Positions 27,762 to 38,384 of a stretch of DNA of 53,493 bases are shown one piece after another. Source of the stretch: Ardenticatenia bacterium (GTDB lineage Bacteria; Chloroflexota; Anaerolineae; Ardenticatenales; Ardenticatenaceae); the NCBI GenBank assembly GCA_030949995.1, contig JAUZRY010000026.1:1-53493 (forward strand). Direction: 5' to 3'. Below the pieces are notes generated by a model. That model was not told the DNA's origin and did no database searches. It saw only the letters and a list, made by a program, of their open reading frames with translations. The position numbers and the translations under genes are program-made. Positions within the stretch are counted from its first letter, which is position 1. Every line of letters starts with the position of its first letter.

Positions 27762-29041
27762 GTGACACCCATGCAGGGCATCTTCCACGACGAAGCGCGA
27801 ATCTTTGTCCAAGGTGGCAAGGGGGGCAATGGCGTAGTGGCCTTCCGTCGCGAAAAATACGTGCCCAGAGGAGGACCAGCCGGCGGCAGCGGCGGTCGCG
27901 GGGGGCACGTCTACCTGCGCGTCAACCCCCAGATGAACACCCTGAGCCACTTGCACCATCGCACCCATTTCCGGGCCCCAAACGGGCGCCACGGGAGCGG
28001 CAACAACAAGACCGGCGCCTCTGGAGACGATATCTACATCGACGTGCCGCCGGGCACGGTGGTGCGGGACGATGAGACAGGCGAAGTGCTCGGTGACCTG
28101 GTAGAGCCGGGACAGACCCTGCTGGTGGCCCGTGGTGGGCGAGGTGGCCGGGGCAACGCGGCCTTCAAGAGCCCCACCAACCGCGCCCCCCGCGTTGCCG
28201 AACGGGGGGAACCGGGCGAAGCGCGGTGGCTGCGCTTGGAACTCAAGCTGTTGGCCGACGTGGGCCTCATCGGCAAGCCCAACGCCGGCAAGAGCACCCT
28301 GCTCAGCGTGATCAGCCGGGCGCGCCCCAAGATCGCCGACTATCCCTTTACCACGCTTGCCCCCAATCTGGGGGTGGTCGAGCTGGACGAGCATCCTCCG
28401 TTCGTGGTGGCCGACATTCCCGGACTCATTGAAGGCGCCCATGAAGGACGAGGATTGGGCGACCAATTCTTGCGCCACGTGGAGCGCACACGCCTGCTCG
28501 TCCACCTGGTGGATGGCCTCTCCCCTCATCCCATGGACGACTTCGAGGCCATCAACGCTGAGCTGGCAGCGTACAGCCCCGCCTTGGCCGAGCGCCCCCA
28601 GATCGTCGTCCTCACGAAGATGGACCTGCCGGAGGCCCGCGACCGGTGGCCCGCGGTCAAAGCCGAGCTCGAACAGCGTGGGTACCCCGTGATGGCGATC
28701 TCGGCCGTGACCGGTCAGGGAGTGCGGGCACTCCTCCACGCGGTGGCCAAGGCCTTGGTGACTTGCCTCCACCGCCTTCGGTGGAGCAACCCAAAATTTA
28801 CCGCCCGCTGGAAGAGGACGAACGCGTGTTCGCGGTCGAACAGGAGCCCGACGGCACGTGGGTGGTCCGTGGAACCGAAGTGGAGCGCCTCGTGGCCATG
28901 ACCAACTTCGACTTGGACGAGGGAGTGGCCCGCCTGCAACGCCAACTGGCCGCCCGGGGGGTCCTCGACGCCCTTCAGGCGGCTGGCGTCCGGCCCGGGG
29001 ACACCGTGCGCATCGGCGAGGTCGAGTTTGAATGGCGCTAA
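27762..29041 (+). CDS. obg: GTPase Obg/CgtA with OCT domain, frame interrupted once
   Basis: About 426 residues after repair. The Gly-rich Obg fold is complete ([65 protein letters not shown]). The G domain has [42 protein letters not shown] and TKMD. At 28757-28758 one G is missing; adding it joins [11 protein letters not shown] to a C-terminal OCT domain, [30 protein letters not shown]. Obg is an essential GTPase acting on the large ribosomal subunit. The start is GTG 27762 or ATG 27771. The stop overlaps nadD by ten bases. Confidence 0.92.
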
Positions 29042-29670
29042 GGGACGAATCGGCCGGAGCCAAAAGAGAGCTCAGCCGCCGAGCCGTGCTTGGCGGCACC
29101 TTTGACCCACCCCACGTGGGCCACCTCATTGTGGCCGAAGCCGTGCGCTCGGCACTCCGCTTGGACGAAGTGGTCTTCGTGCCGGCAGGTCAGCCGCCAC
29201 ACAAGCGCGCCCGGCAGCTCACGCCGGCCCTCCACCGGGTTATGATGGTTCAACTGGCCATCGCTTCCCACCCCGCCTTCACGCTCTCCCTGGTGGACAT
29301 CAACCGTCCGGGCCCACATTACACTGTGGAGAGCGTGGAGTTGTTGCGCGCGACGTGGGGCACGGCCGGTGCGCTCTACTACATCGTGGGCGCCGACTCC
29401 CTCCGAGAACTCCCAACCTGGCACCGCCCGCACGCGCTCTTGGCCGCGTGCCAGATCGTGGCCGTCAGGCGTCCTGGCGTTCACGTGGATATGAACGCCC
29501 TCGAATTGGCCCTGCCCGGTATTGGCCGGCGCCTCATCTGGGTCTCAGCCCCGCCCGTTGGCGTGAGTAGCACGGAGATCCGCCAACGGGTAGCAGCAGG
29601 GGATTCCATCACCTATTTGGTTCCTGCGGCCGTGGAAACCTACATTCGTGAACATGGCCTGTACCGGTGA
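29032..29670 (+). CDS. nadD: Nicotinate-nucleotide adenylyltransferase
   Basis: A 212-residue nucleotidyltransferase. LGGTFDPPHVGHLIVAEAVR carries the (H/T)xGH ATP-binding motif, FVPAGQPPHK the second family block, YYIVGADSLRELPTWHRP the nicotinate-ribose region, and VGVSSTEIRQRV the C-terminal SxTxxR motif. It adenylates NaMN to NaAD in NAD+ synthesis. It overlaps obg by ten bases; obg-nadD pairing is common in bacteria. The first 17 residues may be extra, but no better start with a ribosome site is seen. Confidence 0.92.
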   Translation: MALRDESAGAKRELSRRAVLGGTFDPPHVGHLIVAEAVRSALRLDEVVFVPAGQPPHKRARQLTPALHRVMMVQLAIASHPAFTLSLVDINRPGPHYTVESVELLRATWGTAGALYYIVGADSLRELPTWHRPHALLAACQIVAVRRPGVHVDMNALELALPGIGRRLIWVSAPPVGVSSTEIRQRVAAGDSITYLVPAAVETYIREHGLYR

Positions 29671-29690
29671 GCGTCCACTGGCACCGTCGT

Positions 29691-30349
29691 TCACGGCATG
29701 TTCAAACGAAACCCATGGCCCCGCACTGTCGCGACCAGCTCCTTGCCGGGCACCACCTCGGCCAGCCGGCGGCGCAGGCGGTGCACCAAGGCGTCCAAGG
29801 CCTGATCGGTGACTCCTTCGGTGGCCTCGTCCCCCCACACAGCCTCGATGATCTCCTCGCGTGAGACCGGATGTCCGCCCGCCCGGTAGAGCACACGCAG
29901 GAGTTCGAACTGGGCCGGGCTGAGGGGCGGATCGAGCACCCGGTGGCCGAAGCGCACTTCGCGGCGTGCCTCGTCTACGTGTAGACGTGGGGGCGAGTGG
30001 GGCTCGAAGAAGACCGGCACCGTCCCCTCCCGGTCCACAAAGGTGAGCCGGTAGGCCAGCCCAATGGAGAGCACATCCCCGTCAGCAAGTCGCCGTACCT
30101 CTCCCGGCTGCAGGGGTTCACCGTTGACAAAGGTGCCGTTCTTGCTTCCCAAGTCCTCGACGTACATGGCCTCGCCCTGCCGGAAAATTCTGGCGTGGCG
30201 GCGGGACACCTGACGGTCCGGCAAGTGGACGGCCGCCGTCGGATCACGCGGCCGATCAACACATCAGCACTGCGCAGTGCCCACCGGTCCTGAGCGGCCC
30301 GGCCTGTGCTTTCGCGCAGCAAGATCAGCATGGCGTCATCGGCGGACAT
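29691..30349 (-). CDS. FHA-domain winged-helix transcriptional regulator, frame interrupted once
   Basis: About 219 residues after repair. It starts MSADDAMLILLRESTGRAA. The forkhead-associated domain has LIGR, then one base is missing near 30252-30256; adding it continues to DPTAAVHLPDRQVSRRHARIF and YVEDLGSKNGTFVNGEPL, the phosphothreonine-binding loops. The C-terminal part (about 120-219) is an OmpR-type winged helix: LSPAQFELLRVLYRAGGHPVSREEIIEAVWG and DALVHRLRRRLAEV. It probably binds DNA in response to a Ser/Thr-kinase phosphoprotein; no receiver domain is present. No kinase gene lies nearby. A TATAAT on this strand (30395-30400) may be its -10 box. Confidence 0.82.
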
Positions 30350-30502
30350 GATCGTGCCTCCTCCCTCCCCAGAATGGAACGCCTCTTTGTGCACATTATA
30401 CTGGGTTTACTCCGTTTGCCCTACCGGCCAATTGGCAGGTGAGACTGGACACCGGGCGCTCCGTGTGTGATAATCGGCTCATCTTGGCCCTTGGGGGGAA
30501 AA

Positions 30503-32471
30503 ATGCGCGTTGGAGTGGACGTTGGTGGCACATTTACCGACTTCGTCGTTCACCGGGAGAACGGGCGGGTGGAGAGCTTCAAACACCCCTCTACGCCCCA
30601 AGACCCGGCTGTAGCCGTGTTGGCGGGCTTGGCTCGCCTGCCCGCCGGCCAACGCGTTATCGTACATGGCTCCACAGTGGCTACCAACGCGGTGCTGGAG
30701 CGCAAGGGAGCAGTGACGGCCCTGGTCACCACACGGGGATTCCGTGATGTGCTCCAGATCGGCCGACAGGAGCGACCGGCCCTGTACGACTTCTTCGCCG
30801 ATCCGCCGGAGCCCCTGGTCCCCAAGCGCTTGCGCTTGAGGTAGACGAGCGGATAACGGCTTCGGGGCGCGTTCTGCGCGCTCCGGAGGAAGCAGAGGTG
30901 GAACGCCTTGTGGAACACCTCCGCGCCGAGGGCGTCGAGGCCGTGGCCGTGGTCTTCCTCTTCTCCTTTCTGCGGCCGGAACACGAGCAGGCCGTGGGCG
31001 AGCGCCTGCGACAGGCCGGCTTTGCTGTCTCCCTCTCCTGCGAAGTGCTGCCCGAATACCGGGAGTACGAGCGTACCAGCACCACCGTGCTCGACGCCTA
31101 TGTCACGCCCGTCGTCGAACGATATCTCTCTCGCCTGGAAGCTAACCTGGCGGAGGATGAGCTGCGCATCATGCAATCCAACGGGGGAACCATCGGCGCC
31201 GAGGAGGCCCGTCGTCACGCGGTGCGCTCCGTGCTCTCCGGGCCAGCCGGCGGCGTCGTGGGCGCCTTTCACGTGGCACGGCTAGCCGGGTTCGGCCGCC
31301 TGATCACCTTTGACATGGGCGGAACGTCCACAGATGTCTCCCTGTGTGACGGTACTGTGCGCGTGACCACCGAGGCCACTGTGGGCGGACATCCCGTGCG
31401 CGTGCCCATCATCGACCTGCACACCGTGGGCGCCGGAGGGGGGGCTCCATAGCCTCCGTGGACGTGGCAGGTGCTTTGCGGGTGGGACCGGAGAGCGCCG
31501 GGGCTGATCCCGGGCCGGCCTGCTACGGTCGTGGCGACGTGCCCACGGTGACGGATGCCAACCTCGTGCTCGGGCGCCTGGTGCCCGACTATTTTCTCGG
31601 AGGGGAGATGGCCTTGGACGACTCCCGTGCGTGGAGGGCGCTGGAACGCCTTGGCCGGCAGGTGGGGTTGGGCCCTGTGGAGGCAGCGCTGGGCGTCATC
31701 CAGGTGGCGAACGCTCACATGGAGCGCGCGCTTCGCCTGATCTCCGTGGAGCGCGGCTACGACCCCGCTGATTTCACCCTCGTTTCCTTTGGTGGGGCCG
31801 GTGGCCTTCACGCGGCGGACTTGGCTCGTCGGCTGGGCATCCCACAGGTGTTGGTGCCCCGACATGCGGCGACCCTCTCTGCCTTGGGCATGGTGGTGGC
31901 CGATGTCATTCGCGATGCTGTCCGCACTGTCATGCTCCCGGCGCCGGTTGACCCCCAGGTGCTGGAATCCTACGTTGCCCCCTTGGTTGCACGTGTTGTC
32001 GAGGAGGTGCAGCGTGATGGCGTCCCGTCCGACCAGGTGACCGTGGAACGCATGCTCGACATGCGCTATCGGGGCCAGTCGTACGAGCTCACCGTCTCTT
32101 GGGGAGACGATCCGGTGACTGCCTTTCACCGGGCACACGAACGCCTCTACGGCTACGCCGACTCGCGAGCCCCTGTGGAGATCGTCAACGTGCGCGTGCG
32201 GGCAGTGGGACATGTGCCCAAACCCCTGTTGCCCCGTGAGCCGGCCGGCAACATCGACCCCTCGGCCGCGCTTCTGGGCCATCGTAAGGTGACGTTGTCC
32301 GGGGGCACGTGGCCTCTGCCCGTCTACGTGGACGCGCGCCTGCGCCCTGGAAATGTCATCACCGGTCCGGCGCTGGTGGTGCGCCCCGATACCACGCTTC
32401 TCGTAGGTCCCGGCGACCGTGCCCGGCTGGACGCGTACCACAACATCCTGATCACCGTGGGCAGCGGCTGA
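30503..32471 (+). CDS. hyuA: Hydantoinase/oxoprolinase HyuA-type subunit, frame interrupted twice
   Basis: About 655 residues after repair, the normal length of HyuA. The ATP-binding start is MRVGVDVGGTFTDFVVH; further blocks are HGSTVATNAVLERKGA, RIMQSNGGTIGAEEARRHAVRSVLSGPAGGVVGA, FDMGGTSTDVSL, TVGAGGG followed by SIASVDVAGALRVGPESAGADPGPACYG, and SFGGAGGLHAADLARRLGI. One base is missing near 30834 and the G run at 31438-31444 is seven long where five fit. HyuA subunits use ATP to open five-membered lactam or hydantoin rings, or act in acetone carboxylase-like enzymes, usually with a HyuB partner. None follows here; smc does. Confidence 0.87.
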
Positions 32472-32612
32472 CGATGTCGCGGCTGTGCCCGACAGAGGGC
32501 CGAACTTGGACAGGAACGCAAAACTCCTTACAATACAAGCCAGTTTCGCCACTTGGTGACATGGAACAAAGCGGGCGCCAGGCCCCATGAGCGCGCCCAA
32601 TGGGAGAACCTG

Positions 32613-35600
32613 GTGGCCGACACCCGTACTGATACCTCCACAGTGACAACCGAGCCGTCTCAAAACGGTCAAGGGGACTCTCCTGACCGCCGTCTCTTCA
32701 TTCGCTCCTTGGAACTTCACGGTTACAAGACCTTCGCCGGACGAACGCTCTTCGAGTTCGGCCCGGGCATCACGGCCATTGTGGGGCCCAACGGCTCCGG
32801 CAAGAGCAACATCGCCGACGCCGTGCGCTGGCTGTTGGGAGAACAGCGCCTGAGCCGAATGCGCGCCAAGCGCACCGAGGACATGATCTTCAACGGCACG
32901 GACCGAAGAGCTCGGATGGGCATGGCCCAGGCGTTCCTCACCTTGGACAACCGGGCCGGACTGCTCCCGGTGGACTTCGCCGAGGTGGTCATCGGCCGGC
33001 GGGCGTACCGGAGTGGCGAGAACGAATACTTGCTCAACGGCAACCGCGTGCGCCTGAAGGACATCCAAGAGCTCCTGGCCCACGCCGGCCTGAGTGCCGA
33101 GACCTACACCGTGATCGGGCAAGGGCTGGTGGATATGGCCCTCTCGTTGAGGCCCGAAGAACGGCGCCGCATGATCGAGGATGCCGCTGGCTTGGGCGCT
33201 TATTACGGCAAGCGCAACGAGACCATGCGCCGCCTGGCGGAGACAGAGGAGAATCTCCGGCGCGCCCGCGACATAGTGGCCGAGTTGGAACCCCGCCTGC
33301 GCCGCCTTCGCCGCCAGGCCGAGAGGGCCGAACGCCATCGCCAGCTCACCGAGGAGCTCCACAACCTGCTGCGCCGGTGGTACGGGTACCAATGGGGGCA
33401 GGCGTTGGAGCAGATCGCCCAAGCGCGCCAACATGTGGCCCGTGCCCAACACGCCCTCGAACGCGCACAGCAGGACGTGACCCAAGCCGAGGCCCGCGCC
33501 CGTGCGCTCCGCGGCCGCCTGGCCCAAGTGCGCCAACAGCTCGACCACCTCCGCCGGGAGCGGGCTCGCCGGCGCGGGGAGGTGGAACGCCTCCGGCGCG
33601 AACAGGCCATCCGCGCCGAGCGCGCCCGCCTGTTGGCCCGCCAAGTGACTGAATTGGAAGAAGAACTGGCTGCCCTCCACAAAGAGCTGCGCACCCTAGA
33701 AGCCCGGGGCACTGAGCTGGAAGAAGAACGCCGGCAGTTGGAGACCGCCCACCGGGAAGCCCAAGCTGCCCTGGCGGCCGAGCGCGTTCGCCTCCGTGAG
33801 GCCGAGAAAGAGCGCAGCCAATTGCGACAGAAGTTGGAGCGCGCCCGCCGGGAACAGGCCCGCCTGGTGGCCAGCTTGGCCGAACTTGACCAGACGCGCG
33901 TTCACCTCGCCCGTCGGCAGGAAGAACTGGAGCGAGAACAACAGGACCACCAGAAAGCCCAAGCGGACTTGGCCCGCCGTCTGGCCCGTCACGAAGGGGA
34001 AATTCGGCTCCTGGAAGAGGAAATCCAGGAGCTTGAAGCCCAGCGCAGTCGCCTGTTGGCCGAGCGGGGCCACCTGGAAGACCTGATGGCCGCCGCCAGG
34101 AACACCGAACACCACTGTGAGCAGGCCGTGCACGACATCGAACACGAGATCAGCCGGCTGGAAGCCCGTCGAGAACTGCTCGCCCGTCTCCGTGCCGAGG
34201 GCTCCGGCTACCAGGAGGGCGTGCGTGCCCTCCTGCAAGCAGCCCGCCAGGGTGAGCTTGCCGGCATTCTTGGCCCCATTGCCCATTTTCCTTCGGGTGC
34301 CTGAACGCTTCCACCTGGCTGTTAGCGCGGCGTTGGGTGACGTGCTCCAGCACGTGGTCGTTGAAGACCTCTACGCGGCCGACCGAGCGCGCCGCTGGAT
34401 CCAGGCGCACAACGTGGGCCGGGTGACCTTCCTTCCCCGTGATCGTCTCCAGGACCTCCCGTGGCGTGCACCGCCCACAGGCTTGGGCATTCTGGGGCGT
34501 GCTGCCGAACTCATTCCTGCCTCCGACGTGGTGGTCCTGGAGTACGTGCTGGGCCGCTGGCTCATTGTTGAGGATTGGGCCACAGCCATTCGCGTGGCCC
34601 AACACCGGGAGTGGCACGTGGTCACCCTTCAAGGCGAAGTGATCCGGCGAGATGGCCCCGTGCAGGTGGGGCACGGGGGAGGTGGTATCAACCTGTTGGC
34701 CCAGAGCCGTGAATGGGCCGAGCTGCCCGAACGCCTGGCCGCGGCCCAACGGGAGCACGCCGAAGCCTTGGAGGCCCTGGAGGATGCCCGGGAAGCGGCC
34801 GACGCCCTTCAAGAGGAGCTGGACACCATTCAGCGCGATCTCCAGGAGTGCGACCAGGCACTGGCGCACAAGCGCCAACGGCTTGAACTGGAACAGCGGG
34901 AGGCCAAACGGCTTGAGGACGAGCAACGCTGGCGCCATGACCTGGTGGAGCAACTTCGGCAGGAGATGGAAAGTGCCGCACAGCGCGTTGCTGAAATCGA
35001 AGCCGAACGCCATCGCTTGGCCGCAGCTCGCCAGGAAGTGGAGGAACGCGTGGTGGCCCTCGAACAGGCAGTGGAAGCAGCCCATCCAGGTGCCCTCCGG
35101 GAGGCTGTTGAGCGGGCCCGCACGGCCGTGGCCCTCGTCGAGGAACAGATGGTTGGCCTGCGCCGGCAGGTCAAGGAGTGGCAGGCCGCCTGTGCCCGCC
35201 TGCGCCAACAACATGAGGCCAAGCAGCAGCGGCTGCACTCCTTGCGCCGGGAACGCCAGGACCTCGATGGGCAGACAGAGGAACTGCAGACATCAGAGTA
35301 CCAGGTTCGCCACCACCTGGCCGAACTTGATCGCCAGATCGCCCCCCTGGAACGGGAGCTCAAACAGTGTGAAGATGAAGAGGTGGCCCACGAAGAGCAC
35401 CTCAAGAACACCCGCGAAGCGCTCCGCGAGGCTGAGGAAGCGTTCCACAGAGCCCAACTTGCCCGGCAAGCGGCTGAAAGCCGCCTTGAGCACCTGCGGG
35501 AGCGCATTCAAGATGACTTGGGCCCTGTTGTTGACATGAGCCATCTGGCCGAGGGGCCGGCCCAAGGTGTCTTGCCCTTGGACGAGTTGATCACCACCCT

Positions 35601-36291
35601 GCCCAAAGTGACCGTGTTGCCCGAGGGCATCGAGGAGCAGATGCGCCGGGTACGCCGCCAACTCCGCGCCTTGGGGGCTGTGAACCCCGAAGCCCCGGCC
35701 GAATACCGTGAGCTCCAGGAACGGTATGACTTCCTCTGCACTCAGAGTGCCGACTTGGAGGAGGCCGTGGCTGACTTGCGACGGGTCGTGGCCGAACTCG
35801 ACCGGCTGATGACCCAGCGGTTCCTGAGCACCTTCAAGGCGGTCAACAGAGCATTCCAAGGCTATTTCACCCGCCTCTTCGGCGGCGGCAAGGCGCGCCT
35901 GGAGCTTACTGACATGGACGATCCCCTCAACGCCGGCCTGGAGATCGTGGCTCGGCCGCCGGGCAAGCGGCTGCAGAACGTGGCTCAGCTCAGCGGAGGT
36001 GAGCGGGCGCTCACGGCGGCCGCCCTCATCTTTGCCATTTTAAGCGTGAGCCCGGCCCCCTTCTGCCTCCTCGACGAAGTGGACGCCATGCTCGATGAGA
36101 CCAACGTTGGCAGGTTCTGTGACGTGCTCAAGGAATTGGCCCAGCGCACGCAATTTATTGTGATCACGCACAACCGTGGTACCATCGAGGCATCTGACCG
36201 CATTTACGGCATCAGCCAGTCCGAACCCGGCGTTTCAACCGTTATCTCCTTGGCTGTGGACGAGGCTGTTCGGGCGGCGGCGCGCGCTTGA
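32613..36291 (+). CDS. smc: Chromosome partition protein SMC, frame interrupted once
   Basis: About 1,225 residues after repair. The N-terminal ATPase half has SLELHGYKTFAG and Walker A GPNGSGKSN (residues 58-66). Long coiled coils follow, around a hinge (near 34260-34720). The C-terminal half has QLSGGERALTAAALIFAIL and Walker B FCLLDEVDAMLDETN, then IVITHNRGTIEASDRIYG. At 34286-34289 four T stand where three restore AHFLRVPERFHLAVSAALG. SMC dimers organise and segregate chromosomes with ScpA and ScpB. GTG 32613 has GGGAG six bases upstream; a 45-residue polar N-terminal extension precedes the conserved start. Confidence 0.93.
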
Positions 36292-36329
36292 GCGCAAGCG
36301 CCCACCAGGACATCAAGGAGCATACACAC

Positions 36330-37271
36330 ATGGCCAAAGTCAAGATCGCCGTCATCACCACGGGCGGCACCATTGCCATGCGAGATGAGGGGCGTGGCGG
36401 CGTACCGGCTCTCGGCCCTGAGGAGCTGTTGGCCTGCCTGCCGGCCGATCTCCGTGAGGCAGCACGTGTGGATGTGGAAGCCTTCAGCAACGTGCCCAGT
36501 AACCACTTGACCCTCAATCAGATGTGGCAGCTCCGCAAAGCTGTGGTGGACCGCCTCGGGCGCCTGTACGTGTGCGGGGCCGTTGTCACGCACGGGACCG
36601 ACACCATGGAGGAGACCGCTTACCTGCTCGACCTGACGGTGCCGAGCGAACGCCCTGTGGTGCTCACAGGGGCCATGTGCCGTGCCGACGAGGAGGGATA
36701 TGATGGTGTTCGCAACGTGGTCGATGCGTTCAGGGTGGCCCTCGACCCCGGCGCCCGGGGACGAGGGACAATGATCGTGATGAACGGGGAGATTCACGCG
36801 GCCCGTTATGCCGTTAAGGTGAAATCCCACGGGCTGGACGCCTTTGCTTCGCCGGGGCGTGGTCCTATGGGGCGAGTTGTTGGCGGACAAGTGTACTGGT
36901 ATTGGCACGTGGAGCGGGATATGCTTCCCGTGAGGGAGATTGAGCCCGATGTGCACCTCATCAAGGCCACGGTGGGCGCGCCTGATACCCTGCTGCGATT
37001 GCTCGTGCAACAGCGTCCGCGGGGCATCGTGATTGAGGGCTTCGGCGGAGGTCGTGTGCCCCCGGGGTGGATGGAGCCCATTCGTGAGGCCGTCAGCCAG
37101 GGAACAGTGGTGGTGGTAGCCAGCCGTTGTCCCGTCGGCCACACTGGCGACGAATACGGCTATCCCGGCGCGTGTCGGGATTTGGAGCGGGCCGGCGTGG
37201 TGCTCGCAGGGGAACTGAGCGGGCTCAAGGCCCGCCTCAAGCTGATGGTGGCCTTAGGGCATCGGGAGTAG
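36330..37271 (+). CDS. L-asparaginase (type I/II family)
   Basis: A 313-residue enzyme. The N-terminal catalytic threonine lies in ITTGGTIAM (Thr14), and the second catalytic set Thr-Asp is in VVTHGTDTMEETAY; LTGAMCRADEEGYDGVRNV and GIVIEGFGGGRVP are family blocks. It hydrolyses asparagine, and possibly glutamine, to the acid and ammonia. No signal peptide is present, so it is cytoplasmic. ATG 36330 is preferred, with AAGGAG about ten bases upstream. It follows smc by 38 bases and converges with the WYL gene after 12 bases. Confidence 0.9.
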   Translation: MAKVKIAVITTGGTIAMRDEGRGGVPALGPEELLACLPADLREAARVDVEAFSNVPSNHLTLNQMWQLRKAVVDRLGRLYVCGAVVTHGTDTMEETAYLLDLTVPSERPVVLTGAMCRADEEGYDGVRNVVDAFRVALDPGARGRGTMIVMNGEIHAARYAVKVKSHGLDAFASPGRGPMGRVVGGQVYWYWHVERDMLPVREIEPDVHLIKATVGAPDTLLRLLVQQRPRGIVIEGFGGGRVPPGWMEPIREAVSQGTVVVVASRCPVGHTGDEYGYPGACRDLERAGVVLAGELSGLKARLKLMVALGHRE

Positions 37272-37283
37272 GGGCAAGGGCCT

Positions 37284-38258
37284 TTACCCGTCCTCGTACA
37301 TGGCGGCCAGGGCACGGGCTTCGGCGGCCATTTTCTCGCGCAGGTGTTGCGGGGTGAGGACTTCCACGGCATTGCCCCAACTCTTGATCCAAGGTTCGAT
37401 CTCCAGCGTGCCGCTGACGCGGAGGCGCATAAGCCGTCCGCCGTCGGGCAATTCCTCCACTTCTTGCGAGGGGTGCCACACGCTCTCATCCACCCGCCGG
37501 GCCACCTCCGGCGAGAAGCGTAACACCACCTCTTCCACCGATTCGTCCCAGATAATGCCCCAACTTTGGCGCAGAATGCGGGCCGGCAGGAAATCCTCGG
37601 GCAACTCAAACGTCTCATCCAGCAGCTCGGCCTGGCGAATGCGTTCCATCTTGAAGGTGATGACGCGGTCGTACGTCTCCGTGTGGGCCACGACGTAAAG
37701 GGCACGGATGCCCGGTTCCATGAAGTAGGGCCAGATCACGTGAGTGCGCGTTTCCTGTCGGCGTGCCGGCAGGTACCAGATGCGCACTTTTCGGCCTGTG
37801 GCCCACCCGAGGGCGATGACCTCGAAGGTGTGGCGAAAGTTGGGGTCGTCCGGTTGGCGGGACACCACCTCCAAGGTGTCCTGGAGGGCTCTGGCTAGGT
37901 TCTCGGGGAGCACGGTGGCCAGTTGTGCCATCGCTTGGACGATGTGAGGGTTGCGCTCGTCCACATGACGGCAGAGCAGGCGGGCGGCCAAGTAGAGGGC
38001 AGTGGCCTCGCCCAAGGTGAGCTGGAGCGGGGGAATGTAGTAGCCGTCCACAATGCCGTAGCGGGGGCGTTCCTCATCTTCGTCCTGCCAAATGGGCACG
38101 CCGGACTCCTCGAGGCTCTTGAGGTCCCGCTGGATCGTGCGCGCGGAGACACCACAGATGCGCGACATGTCGCGCACGGTGAGGCCGTTGGGGTGGCGGT
38201 AGAGGAGGTGGGTAAGCCGCAACAGCCGTGCTTGCTTGTCGCGGATGGATTCGGTCAT
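37284..38258 (-). CDS. WYL-domain helix-turn-helix transcriptional regulator
   Basis: A 324-residue regulator. Residues 1-65 form a DeoR/HTH_11-type winged helix (LLRLTHLLYRHPNGLTVRDM, SARTIQRDLKSLEESGVPI). The middle is the WYL domain, where VRIWYLPARRQETRTHVIWPYFMEPGIRALYVVAHTETYDRVITFKMERI is the ligand-binding core, followed by a C-terminal WCX region (VVLRFSPEVARRVDESVWHPSQ). WYL domains sense small ligands, some of them nucleotides. It lies last after the liv operon, 126 bases past the nitrilase-like gene, and might regulate it; that is position only. Confidence 0.85.
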   Translation of the reverse strand: MTESIRDKQARLLRLTHLLYRHPNGLTVRDMSRICGVSARTIQRDLKSLEESGVPIWQDEDEERPRYGIVDGYYIPPLQLTLGEATALYLAARLLCRHVDERNPHIVQAMAQLATVLPENLARALQDTLEVVSRQPDDPNFRHTFEVIALGWATGRKVRIWYLPARRQETRTHVIWPYFMEPGIRALYVVAHTETYDRVITFKMERIRQAELLDETFELPEDFLPARILRQSWGIIWDESVEEVVLRFSPEVARRVDESVWHPSQEVEELPDGGRLMRLRVSGTLEIEPWIKSWGNAVEVLTPQHLREKMAAEARALAAMYEDG

Positions 38259-38384
38259 AGCTGCCTTGCCCCGCTCTTCTTCGGTCGAACCTTGGTGGAT
38301 TTTCAGAAAATTATACTCGTGTGGTGCTGGCGCGTCCAACAGTTGGTCGGGGCAAGCCGGTTGATCGTTCCCGGTTCCCTTGCT

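Noticed and set aside
31269-33680. An 803-codon open frame on the minus strand opposite hyuA and smc
   Set aside because: It crosses the boundary of two well-supported plus-strand genes, has no family resemblance and a composition typical of antisense frames in GC-rich DNA.
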